DNA from: Ascaphus truei
Lineage: Eukaryota > Chordata > Amphibia > Anura > Ascaphidae
NCBI GenBank assembly: GCA_036426205.1
Contig: CM071569.1
Span: forward strand, 6,922,908 to 6,986,907
DNA: 64,000 nt
Direction of reading: 5' to 3'
The position numbers and the translations under genes were made by a program. How positions within the stretch are numbered: the stretch's first letter is position 1; every line of letters begins with the position of its first letter. Positions 43,691 to 53,870 of the stretch are shown here, in pieces. The notes beneath the pieces were generated by a model, which saw only the letters and a program-made list of their open reading frames with translations, ran no database searches and had not been told where the DNA came from.

Positions 43691-44159
43691 CCATGCAGGG
43701 ATTCGCGTGTCCATCAGCAGTTATTGTGAAATGTATAGGTGCTTTTCATGGTACACACTCTACTCGCACTAGTACACTAGCAGGGGCTGCAAGTCACTAA
43801 GGCATGAACGGTCCTTCTGCCCTTAACATTAACGTATGGGGGGGTTGTGGGAAATGTATGATGGGGGAGAGTGGGAGCTATGGAGGGGGAAACAGAGTGA
43901 GATAAGGGGTGTTGGTGACATGGGGGTTGGATCTTTCATGTCAAGTCTGCCGGTGGTGAAGCGGGGTCTGACACAGATCTCTCAGCATGTGCTAGGCCCA
44001 GTCTCACGCTCTTGATTGAGGTACAATTGACCGCTCCAGGGATTGGGTGAGATGAAGGCAGGAATTGGGACCATGTTGAGGTATAGAGTGACAGGGGAAA
44101 GGGAGGAGTGATGTGGGGGGAGTGGCTTGTGTGCTAGCAATATATTGAGTGGCTTCAAG
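43691..44159. other. Unannotated stretch
   Basis: Nothing recognised. Confidence 0.3.
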
Positions 44160-44164
44160 CAATA

Positions 44165-44320
44165 TATATTCCTTGATAAAGGACATTCGTGTCTGAAACG
44201 CGTAGGAGGGTTTTCACCTCCTTGGGGGATGTTTTGTACCTGTGCTGAATAAATAGAATTGTATTTTCATACCACCCGACTCCCTGGCAGTGCGCTGCTT
44301 TCCTCTATTTTCTACTACTA
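44165..44320 (+). repeat. Repeat with decayed hammerhead-like core
   Basis: TTGATAA (two changes from CTGATGA) is followed by GGACA, a TTCG loop, TGTCT, GAAA, then the CGCGTA step also seen at 31966-31971. GGAGG and CCTCC downstream pair with each other. AATAAATAGAATTG follows. No upstream partner for stem I was found, so this copy would not fold as a complete hammerhead. Confidence 0.45.
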
Positions 44321-45149
44321 AATACAGTAAAGCTGTTGGAAGCAAGTTTTATTTGTAATCCCAGTGGTTATGTCTGTGTCTTATTGATGTAGCCAGTGAT
44401 ATCATCCTAATGTTATCAAACCCAAATGTATATGGAAAATAGGGCCTTGGTAGTACGCTTTTACAGTGGGTTATGCTTTGTCCAGGTTGAGTTGGAGAAC
44501 AAAGTCTCACAGTTCTCTCTATAGTGTTCTTCTTTTCATGTTCATTGAATATGTTGCTTCCCCAGTGTCATGAAACAGTCCACCAGTGTTTCCTTTCTAC
44601 AGGACAAAATACGTAGAAAAAGAGACAAGGTTCCTGCTGTGCTTTATAATGCTAATATATTTACACGTCGGTATCGCAGAACACCACGGCTTAAAGCTTT
44701 TTTTTTCTTCTTGATGTGTCACGCACACAGTGCTCTGTGTCCCTGTAATGCTGAAGTGTTGGTTTGGCTCACACGGTTTCCAACCAGATGGATTTTGGAA
44801 CTAGAATAAATGTTTGTGACTGCAAAATTGCCACTCCTGACTACCCTCTGCATTTATTAGGATACTAGTTTCAGGGGCAAGTGTGACAAGTGAGCATCTT
44901 TTTCTGGAATGATGAAGGACCATTTTACACTAAAAGTACCATACCTACAAAAAGTGAAGTGTAGAAAATCAAGATTACGTAGTGTGTGTCGGGGCAGAGA
45001 CAGACATAGTCACAGAAGACACAGGGCAGATACAGTCACAGTAGGACACACACATACACTGACAGTCACAGAAGACACACAGATACACACACAACAGGAC
45101 AGAATAAATATACTGTACACACAGGACAGACAGGCACCAAGTCTCACCT
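44321..45149. other. Unannotated; CA-rich near 45000-45115
   Basis: 45000-45115 has GTCACAGAAGACACA-type repeats. The rest is plain. Confidence 0.4.
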
Positions 45150-45385
45150 CTCTACTACCCATGCTGCTTCCTCCTCTGCTTGGCCTCACCCCCGGCTCCT
45201 GAAACCGCTTTTTGATGGCTGCATTACCCAACAGCAGCCAATAAGGGGGGAGGAAACTGCCCAGCCCCCTAGCAAGTGCCCTGCTGTATCCCTGCTTTGG
45301 GAGATCGGGGAAATCCCACAGCACCCTTTTGATCCTCTCACGGAACCCTAGGGTGCTACGGAACCCTGGTTGGGAAACGCTGTTT
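45150..45385 (-). mobile_element. hAT-like repeat with CAGCGTTTCCCAACC terminus
   Basis: The minus strand starts CAGCGTTTCCCAACCAGGG with doubled GGAACCC-type words. 45150-45315 is related to the interior of the 11851 element (GCTGCTTCCTCC, CATTACCCAACAGCAGCCAAT). The far end is not resolved. Confidence 0.5.
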
Positions 45386-46217
45386 AGGATTTACTGTAGA
45401 TCTATTATTACATACAATGCTGTATGTACAGTAATAATGACTTCTACCTCCAAATACACTGACTTCTACCTCCAAACATACTTCTTATTCAAGGGGTTGT
45501 TACTAATGAGCCATAGAGGGATGTACATGCAAATACATGCCATCTACTGTAGATCAAGCGGTCTACACTTACCTGCATCAAACTTGCAACACAAAAAATA
45601 CTGTATTATTGCTGCATGTCTGCACATAAACATCCATTGATTTTCAATCAAAAATATGTCTGCTTTTGGTTATTTTAGTATCATTTATTGAATCTTGGTG
45701 AAGGTTTTACTGGATCCGAGGGCAGAATCAATTAGTGTCAGAAACAACTCATAAATATTAAAGCAGCAATCCTGCCAGATTTACTGGATTCTTTTTACAG
45801 TATTAATACTGGGGGCGCACTGGAACAGAACCGCGCTATTATAAACTCCAGGCTTAGTTACTGAGGTTACTTCCCGAACAGCCATCCAATAGTAAAACAA
45901 TTTTTTTTAAGTGTGCTAAAAATGGCTTAGTAAACTAATCTAAATCTACTGTAATGTGAATAATAATGAGGGAATACTCATGAGGCGGTTGGATCACTAG
46001 TACAGTAGGTACACGTATGTGCAAAAAATACAAGCTATAACACAAGTACTAAATCCGTACTCTATAGCAAAAAAAACTGAAACAAACTTATAAGGACACG
46101 TTTCAGTGTGAAAAATATGTCGATCAACATCTGAGACCAACGGTCAGAGAAACAGTGTCCGGAACCAAAAAGTTATAAAAAAAAGAAATAGCAGACAGGC
46201 TTGCATGGCGCAGATAT
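45386..46217. other. Unannotated stretch
   Basis: Nothing recognised. Confidence 0.35.
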
Positions 46218-46419
46218 GTTAACAGAGGAGAGAGGGAGTAGGAGGTATAATACCTTTTATTGGATCAACAAGTAGTTGATATATTACACGTTTTCGCACC
46301 TCTCAGTAGGGTAGGACTGGATGAAGGACCCTGAGAGGTGCGAAATCTTGGAACATCTACTTCTTGTTGGTCCAACTAAAGGTATCATACCCCCTTACTC
46401 CCTCTCCCTCCTTTGTTAC
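46218..46419. repeat. 202-bp foldback with hammerhead-like layout
   Basis: The outer arms pair GGAGAGAGGGAGTA with TACTCCCTCTCCCTCC, and the inner arms CGCACCTCTCAG with CTGAGAGGTGCG. TTATTGGATCAACAAG corresponds to CTTGTTGGTCCAACTAA. On the + strand CTGGATGAAGG is followed by a CC..GG stem and GAAA (46342-46345). The box carries an inserted G. The minus arm also has GAAA, but no clear box. Related in tail style to 14872-15035. Confidence 0.65.
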
Positions 46420-47339
46420 TAAATGGAAGAAAGGATCAAAACAGCTCCCCACTATTCTTTGCATGCTGCAGATGAGAACACAGACACGGAAAGGATTTGC
46501 TATCTAGGACCGTGAGAGTTCTAAATGCTGTTTGAAACCATTGTAAATGTGAGTGTGTAAGCCCCCACTGTGATTACTATGTGCACTTATACACATATCG
46601 TCTGTTTTTTAATGTATAACTATATGTTAGTGAGCATGGGCACCTGTATTATTTTTCAGTTAGGGAATAGTGTTCCGTACTAAAAATGGCCACTTATAAT
46701 GGAGGGTTAGGTGCATCCTATTCTTCCCGAAGCGGATGTGCGCGAAAGTCATACACAAGGGATTCTTCGAGAAGGGCCCCATTTTCACACAGGGGACTTG
46801 CCTACAGACAAGCCCACACCAGCAAGCCAAAGTAGGGACTAGCAGGGATATTCACAGGAAGATGGGATACTTGTTAGAAGGTGCACCCCTGCATATAGTC
46901 CTGGTAGGCTGTTGGAAAACCTCAGCAAGGGATTACATTTATCATCCAAAGGTGTGCGTAAGATGACAGTCCTTGTGCCTCCTTGGGATGCTGCCATTTA
47001 TAGCCGTATGACAGCTATCAATAAAAAAAACTCCTTTGTCTAAATAAAGTTCTTGGCGCCCTTTATTACAACTACTGCTTACAACACCAGGCTGCACGGA
47101 TACAAACGCCCTGAGAAAAGGTAAATACCTGCACCTATTCATTGTACCTCCACGTAACACTCCTTAGGGCCGGGCAAGGAGAATATGTGGAAGGATATAT
47201 TTTTACTTGATTACCCTATTGGCGTTCCTCTGGGCTTTTTTTTCTTCACATCAAGTATTAAGTCAGAGTGTCAGGGAGAGTATAAAGGGGGAGATACACA
47301 GGGGCATGAGGAGTGGGCCAGAGAATGGGGGCGAGGGGT
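46420..47339. other. Unannotated stretch
   Basis: Nothing recognised. Confidence 0.35.
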
Positions 47340-47423
47340 TGGGGGAGAGAGGGTTGGGGTTCCCCAGAATTTCACAATCTCTTTCTGGGGTTCCTTAACC
47401 AAACAAAGGTTGAAAACCACTGG
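47340..47423 (-). mobile_element. hAT-like terminus CAGTGGTTTTCAACC
   Basis: The minus strand starts CAGTGGTTTTCAACCTTTG, then two GGAACCCC-type words. Only this end is resolved. Confidence 0.5.
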
Positions 47424-47469
47424 TCTGGTTTATACTATTTAAGTGTGTGCCCCAATCACTCCATAATAT

Positions 47470-47575
47470 ATTATGTGTGTGTGTGTGTGTGTATGAATAC
47501 ACACATGCACACACATCACTCAGAGCACCCAGACAACAACCTTCAGATTATCGTGAGTGCCCTGTTATTTATTGC

Positions 47576-47610
<35 letters not shown>

Positions 47611-47660
47611 ATATATATGTATGTATGTGTATGTGTGTGTATATATATATATATAAAAAG
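47470..47660. repeat. TG and TA microsatellites
   Basis: (GT)n at 47473-47492, (TA)n at 47577-47602, then a mixed TG/TA run to 47655. Confidence 0.9.
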
Positions 47661-47833
47661 AAGACCTTCAAGCGCTACAATGAAAATTATCTATACGTGT
47701 AAATAACCACAGTGCAATAATAAACAATTAATGACAACAATATGTCTATGAGGAGGGTGTAACCAAAAATACCTGACCCTAATAAATGCAGCCAACTAGG
47801 TCCACGACCCCACATACACACCTCTCTCTCAAA

Positions 47834-48447
47834 AGATAGCAGTGCAAGAACAAAATCACATCGTGGTGTAAAGTTTTAATCAACAAGAGAAAAATCATAA
47901 TGTACAAAAAACGCATGCACAGATGAGTGTCTTTTAGTTGTGCTTATCTGTGTAGGGAGTCGGGCTGTGTCTTCTGCTGGTAGTGGCCATCTCTCTCAAA
48001 CTTCAGGAGAATCACACACTGGCCGATGCTGGCATCCTCTGATCTGCCTGACGCCACTCTGCATTGTCCAATCTCTACACAGTGTTTTCCTCCACGCGTT
48101 TCGCAGTTCAATACCGCTTTGTCAGGAAGTGCAGAACGCGTAGAGGAAAACACTACGTAGGTTAGATAAAGAGCAGAGTGGAGTCCCAGACCACCCAGCC
48201 AATGCTGCAACGTCATCCCGGACGGCGTCGGGCAGATCGGAGGACGCCAGCACCAGCCAGTGTAGGATTCACGCAAAGCTTCGGAGGGACACCAGCCACA
48301 ACGAGCAGAAGACACAGCCCGACTCCCTATACATATAAGCAAATCTAAAAAACACTCGTTTTTAATACGTTTCTTACTCTGTGATTTTTTCCTTGTTGAT
48401 TAAAACTTCTTACACCATGAGGAGCTTTTGTTCCTGCACTGCTATCT
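47834..48447. mobile_element. 614-bp foldback element with hammerhead-like centre
   Basis: The ends AGATAGCAGTGCAAGAACAA and TTGTTCCTGCACTGCTATCT are inverted. Pairing continues through GGGAGTCGGGCTGTGTCTTC and its inverse to GTGTTTTCCTC and GAGGAAAACAC at the centre. On the minus strand the apex reads CTGACAA, GCGGT/ACTGC stem, GAAA, then CGCGTG. This is one change from the hammerhead box and one change (G for H) at the cleavage base. Arms are roughly 280 bp and diverged, so the two halves are old. Confidence 0.75.
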
Positions 48448-49499
48448 TTCTATATATCCAGGTTTCTCATTGAGGCGAGCCAGAAGTTCCCAATACAAAA
48501 CAAGCAGCAGCAGCAGCAGGATATACATTCATTCCAATTTATGAAAACTCTTAGGAACAATAAGGACATTCATTTACCTTAACCACTAAGCAAACTTAAA
48601 AATGTTTTCGCTGTGTGTGTGTATGTGTATATATATATATATATATATACACACACAATTTCCATCCTATTAAAAGTGAAGCGCGACACGTATTTTGTGG
48701 CACATTCTTTGCTCCTATGATTTTGTTTTCATCTATTTTTACACCTTTTACATTGTCAGAAGTGATAAATGTTCAATAATTGTTTTTCATTTTAGGTATA
48801 AATGAAAGAAACTACACACATACGTAATCACTTCATTACTTAAGCAGTTCTTTAATGTGGGTAATTTAAAACGGGAAATATATTAATTTAATCTGCGAAA
48901 ATGATAATGTATTTATTAAGTGATCTAATGGTGAGAAAACGCGAAGTATATTAGGATTACAGCGTGAGGTCAACACTTCCCCAAGTGTTGTGTTATCACA
49001 CAACAACACCAGACCCATTAATGTTATATTCCTTCATTGCAAAGTACCTTTCTCATATCACATTTACAGGTGCCTTTTCTAAAGAAATAATTATGTATGA
49101 AGAGTGCTCAGGAGTAAACCCTCCTTTATGATTACTCCATTTTAAACAGTTGAGACTAAGTTTGCCCACCATTCCAACATCAACGATTTATAGGTAATGT
49201 CCAACTCCAGCGGGCTCCTCTCTGGTAACCCTCTCTGCCCGGCTCCCTGGAGAGGTTACATCGGTGTTTACCTTTACGTGGTTCTGAAATTCAGGCGGCT
49301 GGGCGATGAGGTAGCAAGGTTGTATATAAATGGGCACCAGGAACCTTTATAGCACAGCTGTCATGTGTTTGTGTTTCCAAACACAGGGACCGTTCATCCA
49401 TATATTGACATATTGCACTGTATTTTACATCAGACGTACATGAATATTGTTCTTTGACCAGTCTTCTTGCTTAACACTTGAATAAAGGTACATATCTTG
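48448..49499. other. Mostly unannotated; CAG and TG/TA microsatellites
   Basis: (CAG)6 lies at about 48503-48520 and a TG-TA-CA run at 48617-48656. No gene. Confidence 0.45.
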
Positions 49500-50032
49500 T
49501 TCCTTTACTGTGATAAGACCCGGGCCGCCTCCTAATAGTGGAGCCTCTTTCCTTATTATTTCGGTAATTCTAGGCCCATTGGGGATCCTTGGATCCGTAA
49601 CCTAATACCTTTAGTTGTTTTGTTTACTGCCACTTTCACTTTAGCCTGAGAGGAATGTATATGCAAATCCGTGGTTAGAGTCAATCGGCTGGCATCCGGG
49701 TCTCCTTGTTACTGAAGCCCCTCTAGCGCATGTCTTAGCACTTACCTTGGACTACCTTACTCTTCTCTAGGGATTTTAAGTGACAAAGTTACTGTCCCTG
49801 TCTAGAACATAACAAAGTAGGGCGGGGGGGGGGGCTGGTCTATTCTATTACATTAAGAACATGGGTGTCTACTCTCCCAGAGGTTCCTCTCCTCCTGTTC
49901 TCCTGGAACCTAACCTTCCAGAACTGTCTCTCCTCTTTATATACCCCTGTGTGATGTCTGGATCCCCATAGCAACCGAGGGAGGGCCTAGCCTACACGAA
50001 CACTGCTAGTAACCCTTTAGGAGGGGGTTACA
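49500..50032 (-). mobile_element. LTR, 3' boundary unresolved
   Basis: The minus strand starts TGTAACCCCCTCCTAAAGGG at 50032. A GTATATAAAGAG TATA box lies at 49945-49934. Composition is LTR-like to about 49500, but no matching CA end or target duplication was found. It also has a G-run (49823-49834). Confidence 0.5.
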
Positions 50033-50339
50033 TATTTATCTCGATTTTTTTTAGCCAGGCCTGTCTGGTCTGTAGATGCAGAGAGGAGAAATGTGAGAAG
50101 CACAAGGCAGAAGAAGAAAGACAAGTAAATTGGTCGATACAAACGGGATGACGGCAGGAAAAATGCTTCCTATTCATTTTCACTCTCCTTGTGTAAAAGT
50201 TGGTAACCATACTTGAGTAGCCTATCAAGCTGTAAAATGTCCTTTAGTCTCTTTTGATCGATTACCCCAGCATAACAGTACTCAGCATTCTGGTTTTAGC
50301 ACATAAAAATAAATGTTTAATTTGAAGATAAATACTCAC

Positions 50340-51803
50340 ATACAAAAATAGTATAAAATGGTGAAAATGGAGAAGCTATGTGTGAAAAACTAAGTACACC
50401 CTTACATCTTCCATAGGAATTAAGATGCTAAGTAGCAGACAGGTGCTGATAATCAAATGCCCTTGATTAATTGATCATCAGCAACTGTGACCACTTCTAT
50501 AAAAGCCGAAGTTTTAGCAGTTTGCTGGTCTGGAGCATTCAGGTGTGTTAACACAATGCCAAGGAGGAAAAACATCAGCAATGATCTTAGAGAAGCAATT
50601 GTTGCTGCCCATCAATCTGGGAAGGGTTATAAGGCCATTTCCAAACAATTTAAAGTCCATCATTCTACAGTGAGAAAGATTATTCAAAAGTGGAAAACAT
50701 TCAAGACAGTTGCCAATCTTCCCAGGAGTGGACGTCCCAGCAAATTCACCCCACGGTCAGACCGTGCAATGCTCAGAGAAATTGCAAAAAACCCAAGAGT
50801 TACATCTCAGACTCTACAGGCCTCAGTTACTGTAGCATGTTAAATGTTAAAGTTCACGACAGTACAATTAGAAAAAGACTGAACAAATATGGTTTGTTTG
50901 GAAGTGTTGCCAGGAGAAAGCCTCTTCTCCCTAAAAAGAACATGGCAGCATGGCTTAGGTTTGCAAAGTTGCATCTGAACAAACCACAAGACTTCTGGAA
51001 CAATGTCCTTTGGACAGACGAGACCAAAGTGGAGATGTTTGGCCATAATGCACAGCGCTACGTTTGGCAAAAACAAAACACAGCATATCAGCACAAACAC
51101 CTCATTACAACTGTCAAGCACGGTGGTTAAGGGGTGATGATTTGGGTTTGTTTTGCAGCCACAGGACCTGGGAACCTTGCAGTCATTGAGTCGACCATGA
51201 ACTCCTCTGTATAACAAAGTATTCTAGAGTCAAATGTGAGGCCATCTGTCCAACAGCTAAAGCTTGGCCAAAATTGGGTCATGCAATAGGACAATGATCC
51301 CAAGCACACCAGCAAATCTACAACAGAATGGCTGAAAAAGAAAAGAATCAAGGTGTTACAATGGCCCAGTCAAAGTCCAGACGTCAATCTGATTGCAATG
51401 CTGTGGCTGGACCTTAAGAGAGCTATGCATAAACAAATGCTCACAAACCTCAATGAACTGAAGCAACTTTGTAAAGAAGAGTTGGACAAAATTCCTCCAC
51501 AACGATGTGAGAGACTGATAAAGTCATACAGAAAACGAATACTTCAAGTTATTACTGCTAAAGGTGGTTCTACAAGCTATTGAATCATAAGGTGTACTTA
51601 GTTTCGCACACATGGCTTCTCCATTTTGGCTTTATTTTTGTTAAATAAATCATGACACAGTGTAATATGCCATGTTTTGTTGTTCATCTGAGGTTGTATT
51701 TACCTAATTTTAAGACCTGCTATGGAACAGATGATTGTTATTATGTCCTGATATGTAAACCCATAGAATTCAAAGAGGGTGTACTTTCTTTTTCACACAA
51801 CTG
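50340..51803 (+). mobile_element. Tc1-like DNA transposon, left terminus degraded
   Basis: The transposase relic is bracketed by inner inverted repeats. AAATGGAGAAGC and AACTAAGTACACCCTTA at 50363-50404 pair with TAAGGTGTACTTAG and GCTTCTCCATTTTGG at 51589-51630. The right terminus extends to CACAACTG at 51803. The corresponding outer part on the left is not recognisable, only scattered identity such as ACAAAAATA near 50343. A separate left terminus of the same family lies at 725-905. Tc1/mariner elements insert at TA; the right flank is TGTATA, so the duplication is not proven. Confidence 0.9.
50556..51583 (+). pseudogene. Tc1-like transposase, broken
   Basis: The ATG at 50556 opens MPRRKNISNDLREAIVAAHQ, the first helix-turn-helix of the paired-type DNA-binding domain. 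Then come GRPSKFTPR (the GRPR-like hook) and DSTIRKRLNKYGLFG (second HTH). The catalytic core has WTDETKVEMFG (first Asp) and DNDPKHTS (second Asp). The third residue is lost: the usual PIENLW reads LIAMLW, with Ala for Glu. One frameshift lies near 50820-50840, and three in-frame stops follow, at 51128, near 51212 and near 51289. The C-terminus ends STSY-stop. Total about 342 codons, the normal family length. It cannot encode active transposase. Confidence 0.95.
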
Positions 51804-51830
51804 TGTATATACACACACACACACACATTA
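51804..51830. repeat. CA microsatellite after the Tc1 end
   Basis: TATACACACACACACACACA directly follows the transposon terminus, as at the 725 copy. Confidence 0.85.
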
Positions 51831-51928
51831 CAGTGTGCGATACACGTGACGTGGGGCCGGAGCAACTGGATACAACATACCCGTATTGAATTATAACGGG
51901 TTTAATATAATAGTATATATAAGCCCCT

Positions 51929-51983
51929 GGTGAGTGGTGTGACTGGCTTTGCATCTAGATATATATATATTCATATATATATC

Positions 51984-52016
<33 letters not shown>

Positions 52017-52060
52017 TATATAATATATATCTAGATGCAAGCCAGTCACACCACTCACAG
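51929..52060. repeat. 132-bp palindrome with TA-rich centre
   Basis: GTGAGTGGTGTGACTGGCTT at the left is matched by AAGCCAGTCACACCACTCAC at the right, around CATCTAGATATA and a long (TA) core. Just outside on the minus strand, GGTCGAAACAGCCGCTGT has a GAAA followed by an ACAGC/GCTGT stem. This looks like the GAAA side of a hammerhead, but no CTGANGA box precedes it. Confidence 0.8.
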
Positions 52061-52457
52061 CGGCTGTTTCGACCTTGTGACACATGTGTGACCTTTTGCA
52101 TGTCATTTCCCAGAATCCCTTGCTGCAGTGGAAGCACTGTATGCTAGGTGATAATGGTGCAAGGCAGGGTTGCAGACCTGTCAAAGACATGTAAATGTGC
52201 TCGCAAGTGATATTCTTTATTGGCTATATGCTAACGGTGGAGGTTTTTTGTCGCCTTTTTCACCCATCATAACTTAAATAATGTGTATGCGATATATATC
52301 TAGCTAGATCTAGATCTGAGAATTCTGTTACCATGATTCAGAATGTGTTTTGCATTTCAATCATATTTCCATGGAAGTATTTACACAGTTCTCTGAAAAC
52401 TGTTTTTATTAATCTGCTTAATACACTATTGCTTACACATTTGTGGGTACCCTGTCA
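52061..52457. other. Unannotated stretch
   Basis: Nothing recognised. Confidence 0.35.
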
Positions 52458-52465
52458 CTCTAATA

Positions 52466-52661
52466 GAGGAGTGACCAGCTCCAGTCCTCAAGGGTTACCA
52501 ACAGGTCAGGTTTTCAGGATATCCCTGCTTCGGTACAGGTAGCTCAATCAGTGGCTCAGTCATTATGCTGAGCCACTGATTGAGCCACCTGTGCTGAAGC
52601 AGGGACATCCTGAAACCCTGATCTGTTGGTGGCCCTTGAGGACTGGTGTTGGCCACCCCTG
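52466..52661. mobile_element. Palindromic hAT-like MITE, 8-bp duplication CTCTAATA
   Basis: The element (GAGGAGTGACCAGCTCC to TTGGCCACCCCTG) is flanked by CTCTAATA at 52458-52465 and 52662-52669. Inner arms are GGCTCAGTCA and TGAGCCACTGATTGAGCC. It is the cleanest simple-palindrome member of the family, at 196 bp. Confidence 0.9.
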
Positions 52662-52669
52662 CTCTAATA

Positions 52670-53340
52670 GAAACAGTTGTGTTACCACTAGGAAGTGTCA
52701 CCATGTTGTTCTCTTGCACAGTAACCCCAGCATTGTTCTTGCATGAGCAAGCTGTGTGGTAGTGCTTCACAAGTGGTCTGCTAAATGCTCTTGTGACTTC
52801 AAAGCTTCCAGTTGCTGTAGGGTAAAGAAGGATAAAGGCAGATGGTAAACAAGCTCAACTGTAAAGTTATATTGCGACACATGCAGATATTGATCTAATA
52901 TAAATATAATTTGGCAGCTCTGTAAATTATGGGTAGAACCAAAGTGTTGTATGATGCTTATATACAAACTAATCACGTTCACCTCTTGTGACTCTGCTCG
53001 GTAACTCTGAAGGTCACCCACCTTCTTTGCAGCCACTGGGACCTGCAACCGAAGACTTTGACTGCACTCACCCTGTCTAACACAATTCTGCTAGAGGTGC
53101 TATGATCCTCCAAACTGGTTTTTGTAACGAGGTTATAACCTACAAAGCGCATATTTATTCTGATAAAATGCATATTGAAAACATAAAATGTACTTTTTCT
53201 TAAGTCATTAGATGTACAGTAGGTGAAATCTATTGCTGATATAGTTGGGCCCTTCCTGCCCCTTAAAATGTTCCCTTTCACCGCACTAGCTGGCTACGTG
53301 TAGGCAACGACTTAAAGTGGCGTTACTGCTGGATTTTTAG
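52670..53340. other. Unannotated stretch
   Basis: A 100-codon minus frame and others have no recognisable domain. Confidence 0.35.
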
Positions 53341-53870
53341 TCTTTTATTTCAGCTCCGGGGACCCCGTGCTTCCCGAGATACTTGTCCCTGAAGGGGCTG
53401 CCAGCAGCAGCAGCTCCGGGGACCCCGTGCTTCCCGAGATACTTGTCCCTGAAGGGGCTGCCAGCAGCAGCAGCTCCGGGGACCCCGTGCTTCCCGAGAT
53501 CCTTGTCCCTGAAGGGGCTGCCAGCAGCAGCAGCTCCAGGGACCCCGTGCTTCCCGAGATACTTGTCCCTGAAGGGGCTGCCAGCAGCAGCAGCTCCGGG
53601 GACCCCGTGCTTCCCGAGATCCTTGTCCCTGAAGGGGCTGCCAGCAGCAGCAGCTCCGGGGACCCCGTGCTTCCCGAGATACTTGTCCCTGAAGGGGCTG
53701 CCAGCAGCAGCAGCAGCTCCGGGGACCCCGTGCTTCCCGAGATACTTGTCCCTGAAGTACTTGTCCGGCTGGACATGGACAATGTCTGTTAGAACGCACC
53801 ACGTGCCAATAGGAAGCCGCAACATCACGCCTTGCGGCTTCCTATTGGCCCACGTGATGCTCCGCCTCCA
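53341..53870. mobile_element. MITE relative whose left end is amplified
   Basis: It starts TTTATTTCAGCTCCGGGGAC, equivalent to the 16546 MITE end. It then has the tandem array (next entry), and the inverted pair CCAATAGGAAGCCGC and GCGGCTTCCTATTGGCC at 53806-53850, as in the 16546 element. The right terminus was not found. Confidence 0.6.
53351..53757 (+). repeat. 60-bp tandem array, nearly identical units
   Basis: Six full units plus a partial one are in exact 60-base register; each starts CAGCTCCGGGGACCCCGTGC and ends GCCAGCAGCAG. Differences are an A/C switch in GATACTT/GATCCTT (pattern A, A, C, A, C, A, A), one G-to-A change in unit 4 and an extra CAG in unit 6. Because 60 is divisible by three, all six frames stay open. 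The predicted GSPELLLLAAP-type or EGAASSSSSG-type peptides are artefacts. Confidence 0.95.
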
